Assembly: GCF_003286085.1 (NCBI RefSeq)
Contig: NW_020825448.1
Location: 62,001 to 126,000, forward strand
DNA length: 64,000 nt
Origin: Drosophila persimilis
Taxonomy: Eukaryota; Arthropoda; Insecta; Diptera; Drosophilidae
Direction of reading: 5' to 3'
In this document: in pieces, positions 46,979-60,100 of the stretch
How positions within the stretch are numbered: the first letter of the stretch is position 1
Layout of the letters: the number at the start of each line of letters is the position of its first letter
Notes under the pieces: generated by a model
The model's database searches: none
Told to the model about the DNA's origin: nothing
Seen by the model: the letters and a program-made list of their open reading frames with translations, nothing else
Program-made: the position numbers and the translations under genes

Positions 46979-48605
46979 ATTAAATAACTGCGGTAGCGGA
47001 TTGTGTTTTTAAAAAGTTTTTATTTTACTTCGAACTTCACTGATATAGATTTAAGTAGAGGGTCACAAAGGAATTCCGGGCAAAGGGATTGCGCGATCTT
47101 AATTATACCCGATACTCAAAATGAGTATTGGGGTATATTAGATTTGTGGTAAAAGTGGATGTGTGTAACGTCCAGAAGGAATCGTTTCCGACCCTATAAA
47201 GTATATATATTCTTGATCAGCATCAATAGCCGAGTCGATTGAGCCCTGTCTGTCTGTCCGTCCGTCCGTCTGTCCGTCTGTCCGTCCCCTTCAGCGCCTA
47301 ATGCTCAAAGACTATAAGAGCTAGAGCAACGATGTTTTGGATCCAGACTTCTGTGATATGTCACTGCTCCAAAAATATTTCAAAACTTTGCCCCGCCCAC
47401 TTCCGCCCCCACAAAGGGCGAAAATCTGTGGCATCCACAATTTCGACGATACGAGAAAACTAAAAACGCAGAATCGTAGAAGATGACTATATCTTCTAGA
47501 GTGCAAAATCTGAACCAGATCGTATAATTATTACAGCCAGAATCACGAAAACAATTTCACTCTTTCTCGCTCTGTCTCACTCTAACACATAGGTTTCATG
47601 GTCGGTTTTGCCAATTGCAAAATATGAGTTCAAGGATCTCAGAACCTATAAAAGCCAGAGCAACCAAATTTGGTATCCACACTCCTGTGATATCGGACCT
47701 TGACCGTTTCCTGTCCAAATTTCGCCACACCCCCTTCCGCCCCCGCAAAGGACGAAAATCTGAGGCAACCACAAATCTCAGAGACTATTAAGGCTAGAGT
47801 AACCAAATTTGGTGCACACACTCCTTTAAGATGTCACTATAAAACGTATATCTCAGAATTTCGCCCCACCCCCATCCGCCCCCACAAAGGACGAAAATCT
47901 GTTGCATCCACAATATTGCAGATTTGAGAAAACTAAAAACGCAGAATCATAGATAATGACCATATCTATTAGATTGCTGAATCTGGATCAGATCAGACCA
48001 TTTTTTTAGCCAAAAGGAACAAATCAATTTGCAGTGGCTACGCAGCGCCCGACGTCACGCTCAGACTGATTTTCTGTCTCTCTCGCACGCACTCTTTGTC
48101 GTGTCGTTAAATATTAGCGGCGTCTGCCGGAGGAGAGCCATACTGACTTAGTATCGGGTATAACCTTAGAGTTGCGGTGTCCGCAGCAACTCACAACGTT
48201 CCCCCTCGTTTTTATCTAGACTTTGCGGTGTCGCTGCTGGATCAAGACTGACTTGAACTTTCTGATCTTTGCATCGTTGATCCCTTTCGGGAATCGTTTT
48301 TCTATAAACATTTCAATTGATTTCGCCATCCCGAGTATTGGATTTCGTCACCCAAAGAAAGAACTGTAAACGGCCTAAAGTGCAGGATCTGCAGAAAGCC
48401 GGGAGTGAGATTGTTTATGAGAAGCCGGGTGTGGGCAAACATTGGTTTTCCATTTAGGCGAGTGTCAAAGATTGGGATTGCGGCGGGAGCCCTTGAGATT
48501 GTTCATCTTAGAAATTAGGCCCAAGATTGAAATTGTTTTCGTTTTGGAAAGCCAAAGATTGTTTACAACTCGTATAAGAGCTCAATAGAATTGGGTACGT
48601 TAACT
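46979..48605 (-). repeat. Errantivirus 5' LTR with Helitron insertion (U2)
   Basis: Duplicate of 11374-13000, from AGTTAAC (48605) to TTTAAT (46979), split by the Helitron-like repeat at 47104-48210. Confidence 0.8.
47104..48210 (+). mobile_element. DINE-1/INE-1-like Helitron, copy A (U2)
   Basis: Counterpart of 11499-12605. Here the subterminal motif reads gtatcgggtata, whereas U1 has a substitution (gtatcgtgtata), so U2 keeps the perfect inverted match to the left end. Confidence 0.7.
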
Positions 48606-50309
48606 TGTATTACGTATAAATATATTGGGTATAAGGTTCAATGGCGTGTATACGTTTTGGGTATAAAGTTCAAAATTGTCACAGATTGTAATGCATTTAC
48701 AATGACGATCAAAAAGAAAGACGTTCCTTTGAGAGTAGCACGTTGGGCCATGTACCTACAAGATTTTAATTATGTTATAGAACATCGCTCAGGAACGAAG
48801 ATGAGGCACGTTGACGCGTTGAGTCGTGTACCTTGTTTTATGGTGACCGAAAGTATAGCTCATCGTTTGAAAGAAGCTCAGCTAACCGACGATTGGGTTA
48901 AGGCTGTTAAAAGTATTGTGGAAGACAAGGAATATTATATTATTAGATTATTATATTCAGAATCAGATTTTGTTTAAGGATCCGGATAAGGAGCTTATCG
49001 TAGTACCAGCTCAGTTGGAAAATGAGATTATATCAATAGCACATAAGCAAGGACATTTTTCAGTTAAAAAGACACAAGATATCATTGAAATGTCGTATTA
49101 TATTCCGAAGTTAAAAGACAAAGTATGGCGCGTAATAAATAGTTGTGTCGAGTGTATCATTGTCAATTAAAAGACAGGAAAACGTGAGGGTTATTTGCAA
49201 CCAATAGACAAGGGTGATAGGCCGTTACAAACGGATCACATTGATCACGTTGGACCAATGGAAATGACTAAAAAACAGTACAATTATATACTGGTTGTCG
49301 TTGATGGATTTTCTAAGTTTGTTTGGTTATATTCTACTCGTAGTAAAGGCGTTGAAGAGGTCATTAAGTGTTTGGAAATTCAGGGGACTAGTTTTGGTAA
49401 TCCGAACAGAATAGTGACAGATAGAGGTGCAGCGTTTATGTCCAATTTGTTTCGTGAATACTGTGAGAGGCAGAAAATACAGCATTTAATGATTGCCACA
49501 GGCCTTCCACGTGGGAATAGGCAAGTCGAAAGGATGCACAAGATAGTGGTGCCTATGTTGTCGAAATTGTGTCAGGGTAATTCCGGTAGTTGGTATAAGC
49601 ATCTAGGAAAAGTTCAGCAAATGATCAACAGTGTTGAACCGGGAAGTACCAAGGTAACACCTTTCAAGATATTGACTGGGCTAGACATGCGTATAGGAAT
49701 GAATCCCAAAATAAAAGAAATATTGGAAGAATCACTGATCAAAGAGTTGAACAAGGACCGCGAAAAAATTAGAAAGGAAGTAGTTGAAAACATCGCACGG
49801 TTACAGAAGGAAAACAAGAAGAATTTTTGACTTAAAAAGGAAACTAGATAGACAGAATGAGGTTAATGAGCTAGTAGCTATCAAGCGTACTCAGTATGGT
49901 ACTGGATTAAAGCTAAAAGGAAAGTATCTAGGGCCGTATAAGGTGGTTAGGGATACTGAGGGTCCCTATAAGACCTCTACAGTTTCAGAATACATGAAAC
50001 CATGGCTAGACCCATCCGAGGCGAATGGTCCGTCAGGACAGCCGAATGTAGGAAACAGAGGAAAGAGAGAGACACGAAGCGGTCGTGTTTTCGTCGTGTC
50101 GTCGGGATAGAGCAGTAATCGGCCCTGAGAGAGCCGATAGCAAGAGAGAGAGATCACTCAGTTGTCAGTTCAGCCACGCATCAGACGTACACGCATATAA
50201 TTACTCACAAACATACTTAATGTAAAACTTGGAGCTGTTATAATTTTAAGTCCAACATACTTATCAAATAAATGTTACTCGTTGCCATCAAGCAACTTAA
50301 ACTACTACA
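48606..50309 (+). mobile_element. Ty3/gypsy family K fragment D (U2), with RNase H/integrase relic
   Basis: Duplicate of 13001-14704: RNase H end, integrase (DHIDHVGPMEMTKKQYN, VTDRGAAF) and LTR 50126-50309. Same stops and frameshifts (about 48975, 49168-49170, 49830). Differences include Asp to Glu at DPDKELIVV. Confidence 0.8.
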
Positions 50310-51685
50310 TACATTTGGATCACCTTGGGCCTATGGATGCTTCGCAATGGTTGATAGCTTTAGTAAGTTCATAAGGATGTATCCCACAAAAACAACAGGA
50401 GCAGACGAAGTTCTCAAGAAGTTAAAGGAGTGGTCTGATGTATTTGGGAATCCGGCACGCAGCATTTAGATCTTCAAGCTTTGATGAGTTTGTCATGCAA
50501 AAGAACATCGAATACGTATGGAGCACCACAGGGATACCAAGGGTAATCGGACAAATTGAACACGTAAACCGATCTATTCTGAGCATAATGATGCTGGAAA
50601 TGTCCAAATTGTCATCGGAGGAATCCGGAAGATGGTATAAGTTCGTACCGCGAGTTCAGCGGGCTATTAACAGCACTGTTCATGTGTCTACAAAGAGTTG
50701 TCCATTTGAGCTGATGATCGGGGTAAAAATGCGTTGTGGACCGGATAGCGACATACTTCAGCTAATAGAAAAAGAGATGGTATAATTTTGAAGACGAGAG
50801 ACAAAAGATGCGATAAGAGGCAAAAGAAAATATTCAGCAGGCTCAGGACAGATACAAGGAACAATTCGATAAAAAGCGGAAATGCGAATACGGATACAAG
50901 GTCGGAGATCTCGTAGCCATACGTAGACCACAATTTGTAACCGGAAGAAAGATGGCCAGCGAATTCTTAGGACCATACGAAATAACCAACGTGTAACGAG
51001 GCGGACGCTATAATGTTCGGAAAGCAGCAGACGTCGAAGGACCAAGCAATACGACTACAAGTAACTATGGAGCTTTTCTCCAGAAAACGAGGAAGCATGG
51101 TCATCAGGGACTGATGACTAATAGGATGACCGAGTGTAAGAAGGAGAGGGCCAGCTGGACTATTGAGGGGACCTCGGGGATGAGCAACAGCTGTAATAAC
51201 AGCTGCAGAGGAACAGCTGATGAGCAACAGCAGTAGTAACAGCAGCAGATCAAAAGCGGAAAGAGAAGAAGAAAGAGTCGAAAAGAGAGAATCGCAGCAG
51301 ACAGACGTAACTTAAGCCGCAGCAGCAGAAATCAGTCGGCATTAAGCAGTAAACCTAAAAGTTGTTGTTCTCACACATATAAGACTACCACACTTGGAAT
51401 GTGCTGGGTACTTGTTGACTCTACAACAATGTTGCAGTCTGAATAAGTCTGTAAATTATGAGTTTGTATATTTGATATATACTGATTACAGAAAACTCTC
51501 GATATGTGCATACGACACCATCGGCTATTAATTCTTTGAACAATAGAAGAAAGTTGATCGATCTGAGAGACGTAGTAATTCTCAAGTACAAGCAAAATAA
51601 ACATTGCACACACATACATGTAGGGATCCTTGGTGAGCTCCCTACAAGTGAGTAAGAATCCGCTCCAGAAACTCCATCAAATATA
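50310..51685 (+). mobile_element. Ty3/gypsy fragment E (U2), degenerate integrase and 3' end
   Basis: Duplicate of 14705-16080. The integrase relic spans about 50310-51080 and is followed by CAG-rich and probable LTR sequence. No intact frame. Confidence 0.65.
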
Positions 51686-54404
51686 AGCCACACGTCGTTG
51701 TACTGTCTTTATTTTAATAAATGGTTACAATAAGTTTCTTTTTCTTAACACGTTCTTCTCTGCACGTCTACTCGCTTCAGCAGTCGAACTCTTACTTAGC
51801 TATCGATATATCTTCCTCTCATACCCTTGACTATCCCTAGCGATAGATCGATGCTCATTAAAGGGCTGCCAACCCTACATTCGGCCGTCCTGACTCATCA
51901 TTCGACCCGAATGATTGAGACCACGTCTTCATATACTCTGCCACTCTTCAAAGGCCCTTCACCATTACCCACTTTCTCAACAATGTACCGTCCATGTCTT
52001 AGTTTACGCGTCACAATATAAGAACCCAAGAATCTTCCCTTTAGATTCAATCCGGCTCCAAATTGGGTACGTTTAATAGCTACCATATCATTAACTTGGT
52101 ACTCTTTTTCTGGTTTCCGGGATTTGTTGAACGACTTGCAATTTTCATTTTGTATCTGCACTATGTTATCTTTGGCTATCTGGCGAATTTCTTCTTTCTC
52201 CTGCTGCAGCTCTAAAATATACTCTTCCTCTACAAGCTTTTCTAAGTCACTGTCATACTTTGTCCTCATTTTTATGCCTGTCAAAATCTTAAATGGCGAT
52301 ATCTTGGTACTTCTCGGATGAGTGGAGTTTATAAACAATTGTACCCTACCAACATGCTTGTACCAGGCTTTCGGATCTTCTGCGCAAAGCTTTGTTAACA
52401 TAGTAGTAACGACCTTATTAATTCGTTCTACCTGTCCATTACCACGCGGCACTCCTGTCGCTATCAGCAAATGTTGCATATCCTGTTCCTTACAATATTC
52501 CTCGAAAACATTAGCAGTAAATGCAGTGCCTCTATCTGTGATCACACGCTTCGGGTTTCCAAAAACTTCGCCCTGTTTCTGCAACCTATCAACCACATCA
52601 TCAGCGCCTGTACTCTTTATTGGAGACAAATTTAGAAAAAGCGTCGACAACTACTAGGACGTGGTTATACTGTTTCTTAGTCAACTCCATCGGTCCAATA
52701 TGGTCAATATGATACGTTTGCAAGGGATCATCAGATTTGTCAATTACATTCAAATACCCTTCTTTCTTTCCAAATTTTGCGTCGCTCACATTGCACTCCA
52801 CACATGACTTAACAATCCTATCCACTTTCCCTAACAAATCTGGAATAAAGTATTCGCGCTGCACTAAATCGATAGTTCTTTTGACACCAAAATGACCCTG
52901 GCAATGAGCAATCATTATGATTTCGCTTTCCATCCCAGATGGTATTACGATAAAGTCTTTAACTGGATCCTTGTGAAAAATGTCATGCTTCAAATAAAAG
53001 TCGTCATAAGAACCCGCCTTTAGCACCTTACAAATTGCTGATATCCAAATATCCTGACGTTGAGCCTGCTTTATTCAATTTCTCAGTGAATCTTCCAACA
53101 ACAAACAATGCACTCTACTCAATGCATCGACGTGTTTCATCTTGGTCCCTGAACGATGCTCAATTTCATAATCGAAGTCCTGAAGAAATATGGCCCAATG
53201 AGATACCTTAACTGGAACATCTTGTTTCCTCATCGTTAACGCAAAAGCATTACAGTCAGTAATAATTTTTATCTTTCTCCCAAGCAAATACACTGTCCAC
53301 TTCTTTAGAGCCTGCACTATAGCGAGTACTTCAAGCTCGTATGAAGGATACTTTTCTTAAGCTGGGGTTGTCTTACGACTCATATATTCTACCGGGTGGA
53401 AACATTGATCCTCTGAGTCCATTTGCAAAAGTATGGCTTCATATGGCTTAAAACAGGAGAACAGGAGAACACCCATTTTGAAAGAAACATCCTTTTTCAT
53501 CAAGTTTGTCAGTGGTCTGGCCACGACAGCAAAATCCTTAGCAAATCTACGGAAATAGGAAGTTAGGCCCAAATAGTGTTGAACTTGTTTCCTGTCTCTC
53601 GGAATTGGAAAATTTTCAACTGCCGATGTTTTCTCTTGAGATGGTCGTATCGTTGAATTCTCTATTATGTAACCCAAAAAATTAACATTGCGCTGTAACA
53701 CTTGGGATTTCTCCCATTTTATGCGCAATCCTGAAATCTCTGCGATACTCAACCCCTTCTGTAATTTTTCAAGTCCTTCTTGCACATCCTTTGATGGAAT
53801 AATAATACCGTCAATCAAAATACCGTCATCTATCAATGGTCTGAAAACCGCATATATGTACCTCATAAATACTGGAGGGGAGTTAGTCATCCCAAATGGT
53901 ACATAATTAAATTCATACTGTCCACGTCCTTCCTGAAGCTTGAGTAAAACATCGTCGATTAAAGCCATTGGAAAATTGTCACGAATTATCTTTTCATTGA
54001 GTTTTTTATAATCACAACAAAGTCTTTTTGAGCCATCCCTCTTGGCGACAAGCACTACAGGGGACGAGTATTCAGATCACTATGGCGAATTATTCCTTCC
54101 TTTAACCAATCCCTGACCTGCTTATCGACTTTTTCATTGTCTAGGCGTCTAGGTCTTTGACGGACCGGTACTTCATCTGACAATATTATCTTCATTTCAA
54201 CAGGGCTGTTTTCTGGTTTTACGGGCTTATAATTTTCTACCAACCCCCCTATTATTGACCTCACCTCACGGTTCAAATGCGACAGGTCTATTCCTCGTGA
54301 ACACTCTTCAATAATATTGCTCGACAGTATCTGATGGAACGTCTTTTCCAATTCATCAATTGCGCTCAGTAGTTATTATATAGGCACTTTGCTATGGGAC
54401 AGTG
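51686..54404 (-). mobile_element. Ty3/gypsy fragment F (U2), pol relic
   Basis: Duplicate of 16081-18762 with the same RT deletion, LIDG in place of YxDD, and the same frame breaks. Small differences: CVECIV to CVECNV in integrase, FTNSTH to FINSTH, KHEIFH to KHDIFH. Its 5' end is part of a 236-bp tandem duplication. Confidence 0.75.
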
Positions 54405-54640
54405 TACTTCATCTGACAATATTATCTTCATTTCAACAGGGCTGTTTTCTGGTTTTACGGGCTTATAATTTTCTACCAACCCCCCTATTATTGACCTCAC
54501 CTCACGGTTCAAATGCGACAGGTCTATTCCTCGTGAAAACTCTTCAATAATATTGCTCGACAGTATCTGATGGAACGTCTTTTCCAATTCATCAATTGCA
54601 CTCAGTAGATATTATATAGGCACTTTGCTATGGGACAGTG
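54169..54640. repeat. 236-bp tandem duplication at the F/X junction (U2 only)
   Basis: Units 54169-54404 and 54405-54640, each beginning tacttcatctgac and ending gctatgggacagtg. U1 has one unit. The first unit differs by a few substitutions (EECSRG versus EEFSRG; gcgctcagtagtt versus gcactcagtagat), and the second matches U1. Each unit carries the X TATA-like box and the start of the F pol relic. Confidence 0.88.
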
Positions 54641-55198
54641 TTAGGTACACAAAGGAGGAATATAAATTGTAGAGAAAGTAGAAAGGTTTAAGGGCATCGA
54701 AACCGTTTTTCAGAAAACACTTAAAAATATATTTATAAGATATTTTATTAACATTGAATTGGGAAACAATTTCTGCTATGTTATTAACTGGTCAAGTTAA
54801 ATGAATACTTATAGGATATTTTATAAGCATTGAATTGGGAAAACAAATGTGTGAAGTTCCTGAAATGTACATCCTATTGAAAACATAGGTTGGAAACCTG
54901 GGTATCTAGATGTCCGTATAGAGGGTTGAATGGTAAGAGAACACAAATTAATGGAGATATATATAGGAGCACACAAAGAATAAAATTATAATAGGAAGAC
55001 ATCAAAATTAATTAATGCTACTTAGAGTAAATATACGGCCGTCCCTTATCCTTACTACTTGGTGGCGCCACCTATCGGTGATAATGTGAACTAACTTCGA
55101 TCTCAATCCTGTTTCTCAACCATGTAAAATCCTCTCAAACCAATCCTTCGCTCATTTATATTCTCTCTCCTCCCTCTTACTGTCAATGAACCTGTTTT
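54604..55198 (-). other. Segment X (U2)
   Basis: Duplicate of 18763-19357: promoter-like AT-rich sequence with TATA-like box directed to the minus strand; no ORF. Confidence 0.55.
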
Positions 55199-56322
55199 TA
55201 TACCCGATACTCAAAATGAGTATTGGGGTATATTAGATTTGTGGTAAAAGTGGATGTGTGTAACGTCCAGAAGGAATCGTTTCCGACCCCATAAAGTATA
55301 TATATTCTTGATCAGCATCAATAGCCGAGTCGATTGAGCCATGTCTGTCTGTCCGTCTGTCCGTCTGTCCGTCCGTCCGTCTGTCCGTCTGTCCGTCCCC
55401 TTCAGCGCCTAATGCTCAAAGACTATAAGAGCTAGAGCAACGATGTTTTGGATCCAGACTTCTGTGATATGTCACTGCTACAAAAATATTTCAAAACTTT
55501 GCCCCGCCCACTTCCGCCCCCACAAAGGGCGAAAATCTGTGGCATCCACAATTTTAAAGATACGAGAAAACAAAAAACGCAGAATCGTAGAGAATGACCA
55601 TATCTTTTAGACTGCAGAATCTGAATTGGATCGTATTACTATTATAGCCAGCATCAAGAAAACAATTTCATTTTTTCTCGCCCTGTCTCTCTCTAACACA
55701 CAGGTAGCATAGGCGGCTTTGCTTAGAGTAAAACATTAGCGCCTAGATCTCAGAGACTATAAAAGCTAGAGCAACCAAATTTGGTATCCACACTCCTAAT
55801 ATATCGGACCGAGACGAGTTTGTTTCAAAATTTCGCCACACCCCCTTCCGCCCCCGCAAAGGATGCAAATCTGGGGATATTCACAAATCTCAAAGACTAT
55901 TAACGCTAGAGTAACCAAATTTGTAATCCGCACTTCTCTTAGATCTCACTATAAAACGTGTATCTCAAAATTTCGCCCCACCCCCTTCCGCCCACACAAA
56001 GGTCGAAAATCTGTTGCATCCACAATATTGCAGATTCGAGAAAACTAAAAACGGGGAATCATAGATAACGACCATATCTATCAGATTGCTGAATCTGGAT
56101 CAGATCAGATAATTTTTGTAGCCAAAAGGAACAAATCAATTTGCAGTGGCTACGCAGCGCGTGACATCACGCTCAGACTGATTTTCTGTCTCTCTCGCAC
56201 GCACTCTTTGTCGTGTCGTTTAATATTAGCGGCGTCTGCCGGAGGAAAGCCATACTGACTTAGTATCGGGTATAACTGTAGAGTTGCGGTGTCCGCAGCA
56301 ACTCACAACGTTCCCCCTCGTT
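55199..56322 (+). mobile_element. DINE-1/INE-1-like Helitron, copy B (U2)
   Basis: Nearly identical to 19358-20481; this is the right end of the duplicated unit. It ends ccctcgtt and is followed by acgattggtcc, probably the original right flank of this insertion. Confidence 0.7.
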
Positions 56323-56421
56323 ACGATTGGTCCCGTGTTGCGATTCAAACAACCCTCAAACAGGTAGGTCATCCCTTTGCAATGAATCTAATGTGATAGT
56401 TTAGAGGTATTTTTTAAGTGT
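56323..56421. other. Unassigned 99-bp sequence right of the duplication
   Basis: acgattggtcccgtgttgcg and following bases match nothing else I can find in the window and hold no ORF. It may be original target DNA of Helitron copy B, or the missing continuation of segment X. Confidence 0.4.
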
Positions 56422-56944
56422 TTCCTGAAAAACGGTTTCGATGCCCTTGAACCTTTCTACTTTCACTATAATTTATATTCCTCCTTTGTGTACCTAACAC
56501 TGTCCCATAGCAAAGTGCCTATATAATAACTACTCACAGCTTACAGCTAGTACATAAACTAGTAATCTTTCAACAACGATGGATGACCTCGAAATCATTT
56601 TTATCGATTCTCAACCGGAATCAACCATAAATTGGACTCTCAGCCGAGCTCCGTAGACCTGTCCTTGATTTTTGGGATTAAGACCCTAACCTATCTCGAG
56701 AGCAACTTCACCTGGTTAAGTGACATTAAATGGGATGATGACGACGATGACCCAAGGAATGCAACGCCTAATAATGATAATCCATCATACATTTTCCCGG
56801 ATGATGACAACATTTTCGATTTAGTAGATAATCAGGATGATGATAAAAGATCTCGACTCCAGGAACTACTTCGGGACGAAGATGATGATGACTTAATAGC
56901 TGCGGTAAAATTAGCTGAGGCGAAATTTTAATAATCGGAATACA
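56422..56944 (+). pseudogene. Acidic small-protein gene, frameshifted copy
   Basis: Same as 60636-61169 but with a 1-base deletion near 56631 (ataaattgg versus ataaatctgg), which breaks the frame after about 17 codons from the ATG at 56579; the rest is open from 56632 to 56931. The TATA-like gcctatataataac lies upstream at about 56517. Its promoter region is shortened compared with the other copy. Confidence 0.65.
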
Positions 56945-57128
56945 TGTAGTAGTTTAAGTTGCTTGATGGCAACGAGTAACATTTATTTGATAAGTATGTT
57001 GGACTTAAAATTATAACAGCTCCAAGTTTTACATTAAGTATGTTTGTGAGTAATTATATGCGTGTACGTCTGATGCGTGGCTGAACTGACAACTGAGTGA
57101 TCTCTCTCTCTTGCTATCGGCTCTCTCA
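56945..57128 (-). repeat. Family K LTR at the end of copy B
   Basis: Reverse of 14521-14704, next to the integrase end. It is directly adjacent to the acidic ORF segment on the other side. Confidence 0.6.
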
Positions 57129-57143
57129 GGGCCGATTACTGCT

Positions 57144-60100
57144 CTATCCCGACGACACGACGAAAACACGGCCGCTTCGCGTCTCTCTCTTTCCTCTGTT
57201 TCCTACATTCGGCTGTCCTGACGGACCATTCGCCTCGGATGGGTCTAGCCAAGGTTTCATATATTCTGAAACTGTAGAGGTCTTATAGGGACCCTCAGTA
57301 TCCCCAATCTTCTCGACTTCGTACCTTCCATGAGTCTTTACCCTAACCACCTTATACGGCTCTAGATACTTTCCTTTTAGCTTTAATCCAGTACCATACT
57401 GAGTACGCTTGATAGCTACTAGCTCATTAACCTCATTCTGTCTATCTAGTTTCCTTGTTAAGTCAAAAATTCTTCTTGTTTTCCTTCTGTAACCGTGCGA
57501 TGTTTTCAACTACTTCCTTTCTAATTTTTTCGCGGTCCTTGTTCAAGTCTTTGATCAGTGATTCTTCCAATATTTCTTTTATTTTGGGATCCATTCCTAT
57601 ACGCATGTCTAGCCCAGTCAATATCTTGAAAGGTGTTACCTTGATGCTTCCCGGTTCAACACTGTTGATCATTTGCTGAACTTTTCCTAGATGCTTTTCC
57701 AACTACCGGAATTACCCTGACCCAATTTCGACAACATAGGCACCACTATCTTGTGCATCCTTTCGACTTGACCATTCCCACGTGGAACGCCTGTGGCAAT
57801 CATTAAATGCTGTATTTTCTGCCTCTCACAGTATTCACGAAACAAATTGGACATAAACGCTGCACCTCAATCTGTCACTATTCTGTTCGGATTACCAAAA
57901 CTAGTCCCCTGAATTTCCAAACACTTAATGACCTCTTCAACGCCTTTACTACGAGTAGAATATAACCAAACAAACTTAGAAAATCCATCAACGACAACCA
58001 GTATATAATTGTACTGTTTTTTAGTCATTTCCATTGGTCCAACGTGATCAATGTGATCCGTTTGTAACGGCCTATCACCCTTGTCTATTGGTTGCAAATA
58101 ACCCTCACGTCTTCCTGTCTTTTCATTGACAATGATACACTCGACACAACTATTTATTACGCGCCATACGTTGTCTTTTAACTTCGGAATATAATACGAC
58201 ATTTCAATGATATCTTGTGTCTTTTTAACTGAAAAATGTCCTTGCTTATGTGCTATTGATATAATCTCATTTTCCAACTGAGCTGGTACTACGATAAGCT
58301 CCTTATCCGGATCCTTAAACAAAATCTGATTCTGAATATAATAATCTAATAATATAATATTCCTTGTCATCCACAATACTTTTAACAGCCTTAACCCAAT
58401 CGTCGGTTAGCTGAGCTTCTTTCAAACGATGAGCTATACTTTCGGTCACCATAAAACAAGGTACACGACTCAACGCGTCAACGTGCCTCATCTTCGTTCC
58501 TGAGCGATGTTCTATAACATAATTAAAATCTTGTAGGTGTGGCCCAACGTGCTACTCATTGTAAATGCATTACAATCTGTGACAATTTTGAACTTTATAC
58601 CCAAAACGTATACACGCCATTTCGCTAAAGCTTCGATAATTGCCAGAACCTCAAGGTCATAAGCAGGATATTTCTCTTGACATGGCTTAGTCCTACGGCT
58701 CATATATTGAACTGGATGGAATTGGCTGTCTTCCAAACTCTTTTGCAGTAACACGGCTCCATATCCCCATTTTGATGCATCAGTATGGATTTCTGTCTCC
58801 AGCTTCGGGTTGTACATTTCTAAAACAGGTCTACTAATCAATGCTACCTTTAGTTATTCAAACGCAACCTGATGTATCTCCTTAAATTCAAATTTAACAT
58901 CCTTCCGCAGCAGATCTGTAAATGGTTTTGCAATAAAAGCATAACCCTCAATAAACTTTCGGAAATAAGAAGTCAATCCTATGAAACTCTGCACTGCTTT
59001 TTTATCAACTGGCACTGGGAACTTTTCGACTGCCCTCGTCTTCTCATCACTTGGTCTTATCGTATTCTTTTCTATTATATACCCCAGAAAATGAACCCTT
59101 TGTCGTAACAGCTGACACTTTCTCCAATTTATACGTAGCCCATTCATTTCCGCTATCTTCAGTACTTTTCTCAACTTTAACAAACCTTCTTCTATATCTT
59201 GACTACAAATATTAACGTCATCCATATAGACTGCTGCTTCATTATCCTTTACTAAATCTCTCAACACAGCCATGATAAATCTGGTGAACACCGCTGGAGA
59301 ATTTGAAATTCCGAATGGTACATATAAAAATTCGAACTGACCATTCTGAGTCACAAAAGACGTATATTTTTAAGACTCAACTTCTACAGGCACATGGAAA
59401 AAACCATTCGTTAAATCCAACGTGGTGAAATACTTTGCACCCTGCAGTTTCTCCAACACTGTATCCAAATGTGACATTGGAAAGTTATCGCGAACTATTT
59501 TCTCATTCAGCTTTCGGTAACCACTGCAATCTTGCTACCGTTCATTTTGGGTACCAATACTACTGGTGATGCATACTCCAATGTACTTGGCTTTATAATC
59601 TTCTGAGCCAGCCACTCTTCCACTTGCTTGTCCACGATTTCCTGTTCACACAACGGTAATCGTCTCGATGCTGGAAAACTGGTATCTCATCCACTAGTAC
59701 AATTTTCATTTTTATTGACGCATCTACATTTCTCTGAGGTTGGTACTTTCCTACCATACCCCTAACCTCTCTAGCATGTGCTTCACTGAGATGACCAACA
59801 TCAATTGAAAACTCCTTCTCAACTTCGTCAATACTTCACATGCAAATTCCTTTATATTCATTAAACAATTCCACGCATGCTACCTGATTAAGTTTCTTAT
59901 CTTTATCCTCGCCACAAACTCTACGAACAAATCTTGTTCCTGTCTTAGAAACTTGCATGTTAACATGATCCAGAATAGTCCTTCCTAAAATGGCTTCAAA
60001 ACCAATATCCTCGTCTGGAATGACATGAAATTCTACCTCCATTTCAATCTCATCGATTTTCACTGGTATCGAAAAGCTACCAAAAGTTACAACTTGACTA

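Larger units (their letters stand above)
20482..48605 (-). mobile_element. Gypsy-like errantivirus, U2 copy, near full length with three insertions
   Basis: Minus-strand order: 5' LTR 46979-48605, gag, protease, RT, integrase, env, polypurine tract (gaatgggggg at 20887-20896), 3' LTR 20482-20886. Removing the copia-like insertion (11.3 kb), the roo-like insertion (8.6 kb) and the Helitron (1.1 kb) leaves about 7.0-7.2 kb, close to gypsy. Lesions: part of RNase H is deleted, env has one in-frame stop, and the 3' end of the 3' LTR was lost at the duplication junction. Confidence 0.85.
20482..56322. repeat. Tandem segmental duplication, copy U2 (complete, about 35.8 kb)
   Basis: U2 begins in the errantivirus 3' LTR immediately after the U1 Helitron end, and it ends at the equivalent Helitron end at 56322. 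It contains the full nested set of errantivirus, copia-like, BEL and roo-like elements plus the gypsy graveyard. Its right part (35611-56322) is nearly identical to 1-20481. Sparse substitutions exist, for example at 36817, 37422 and 39472, so it is not a perfect copy. Confidence 0.93.
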
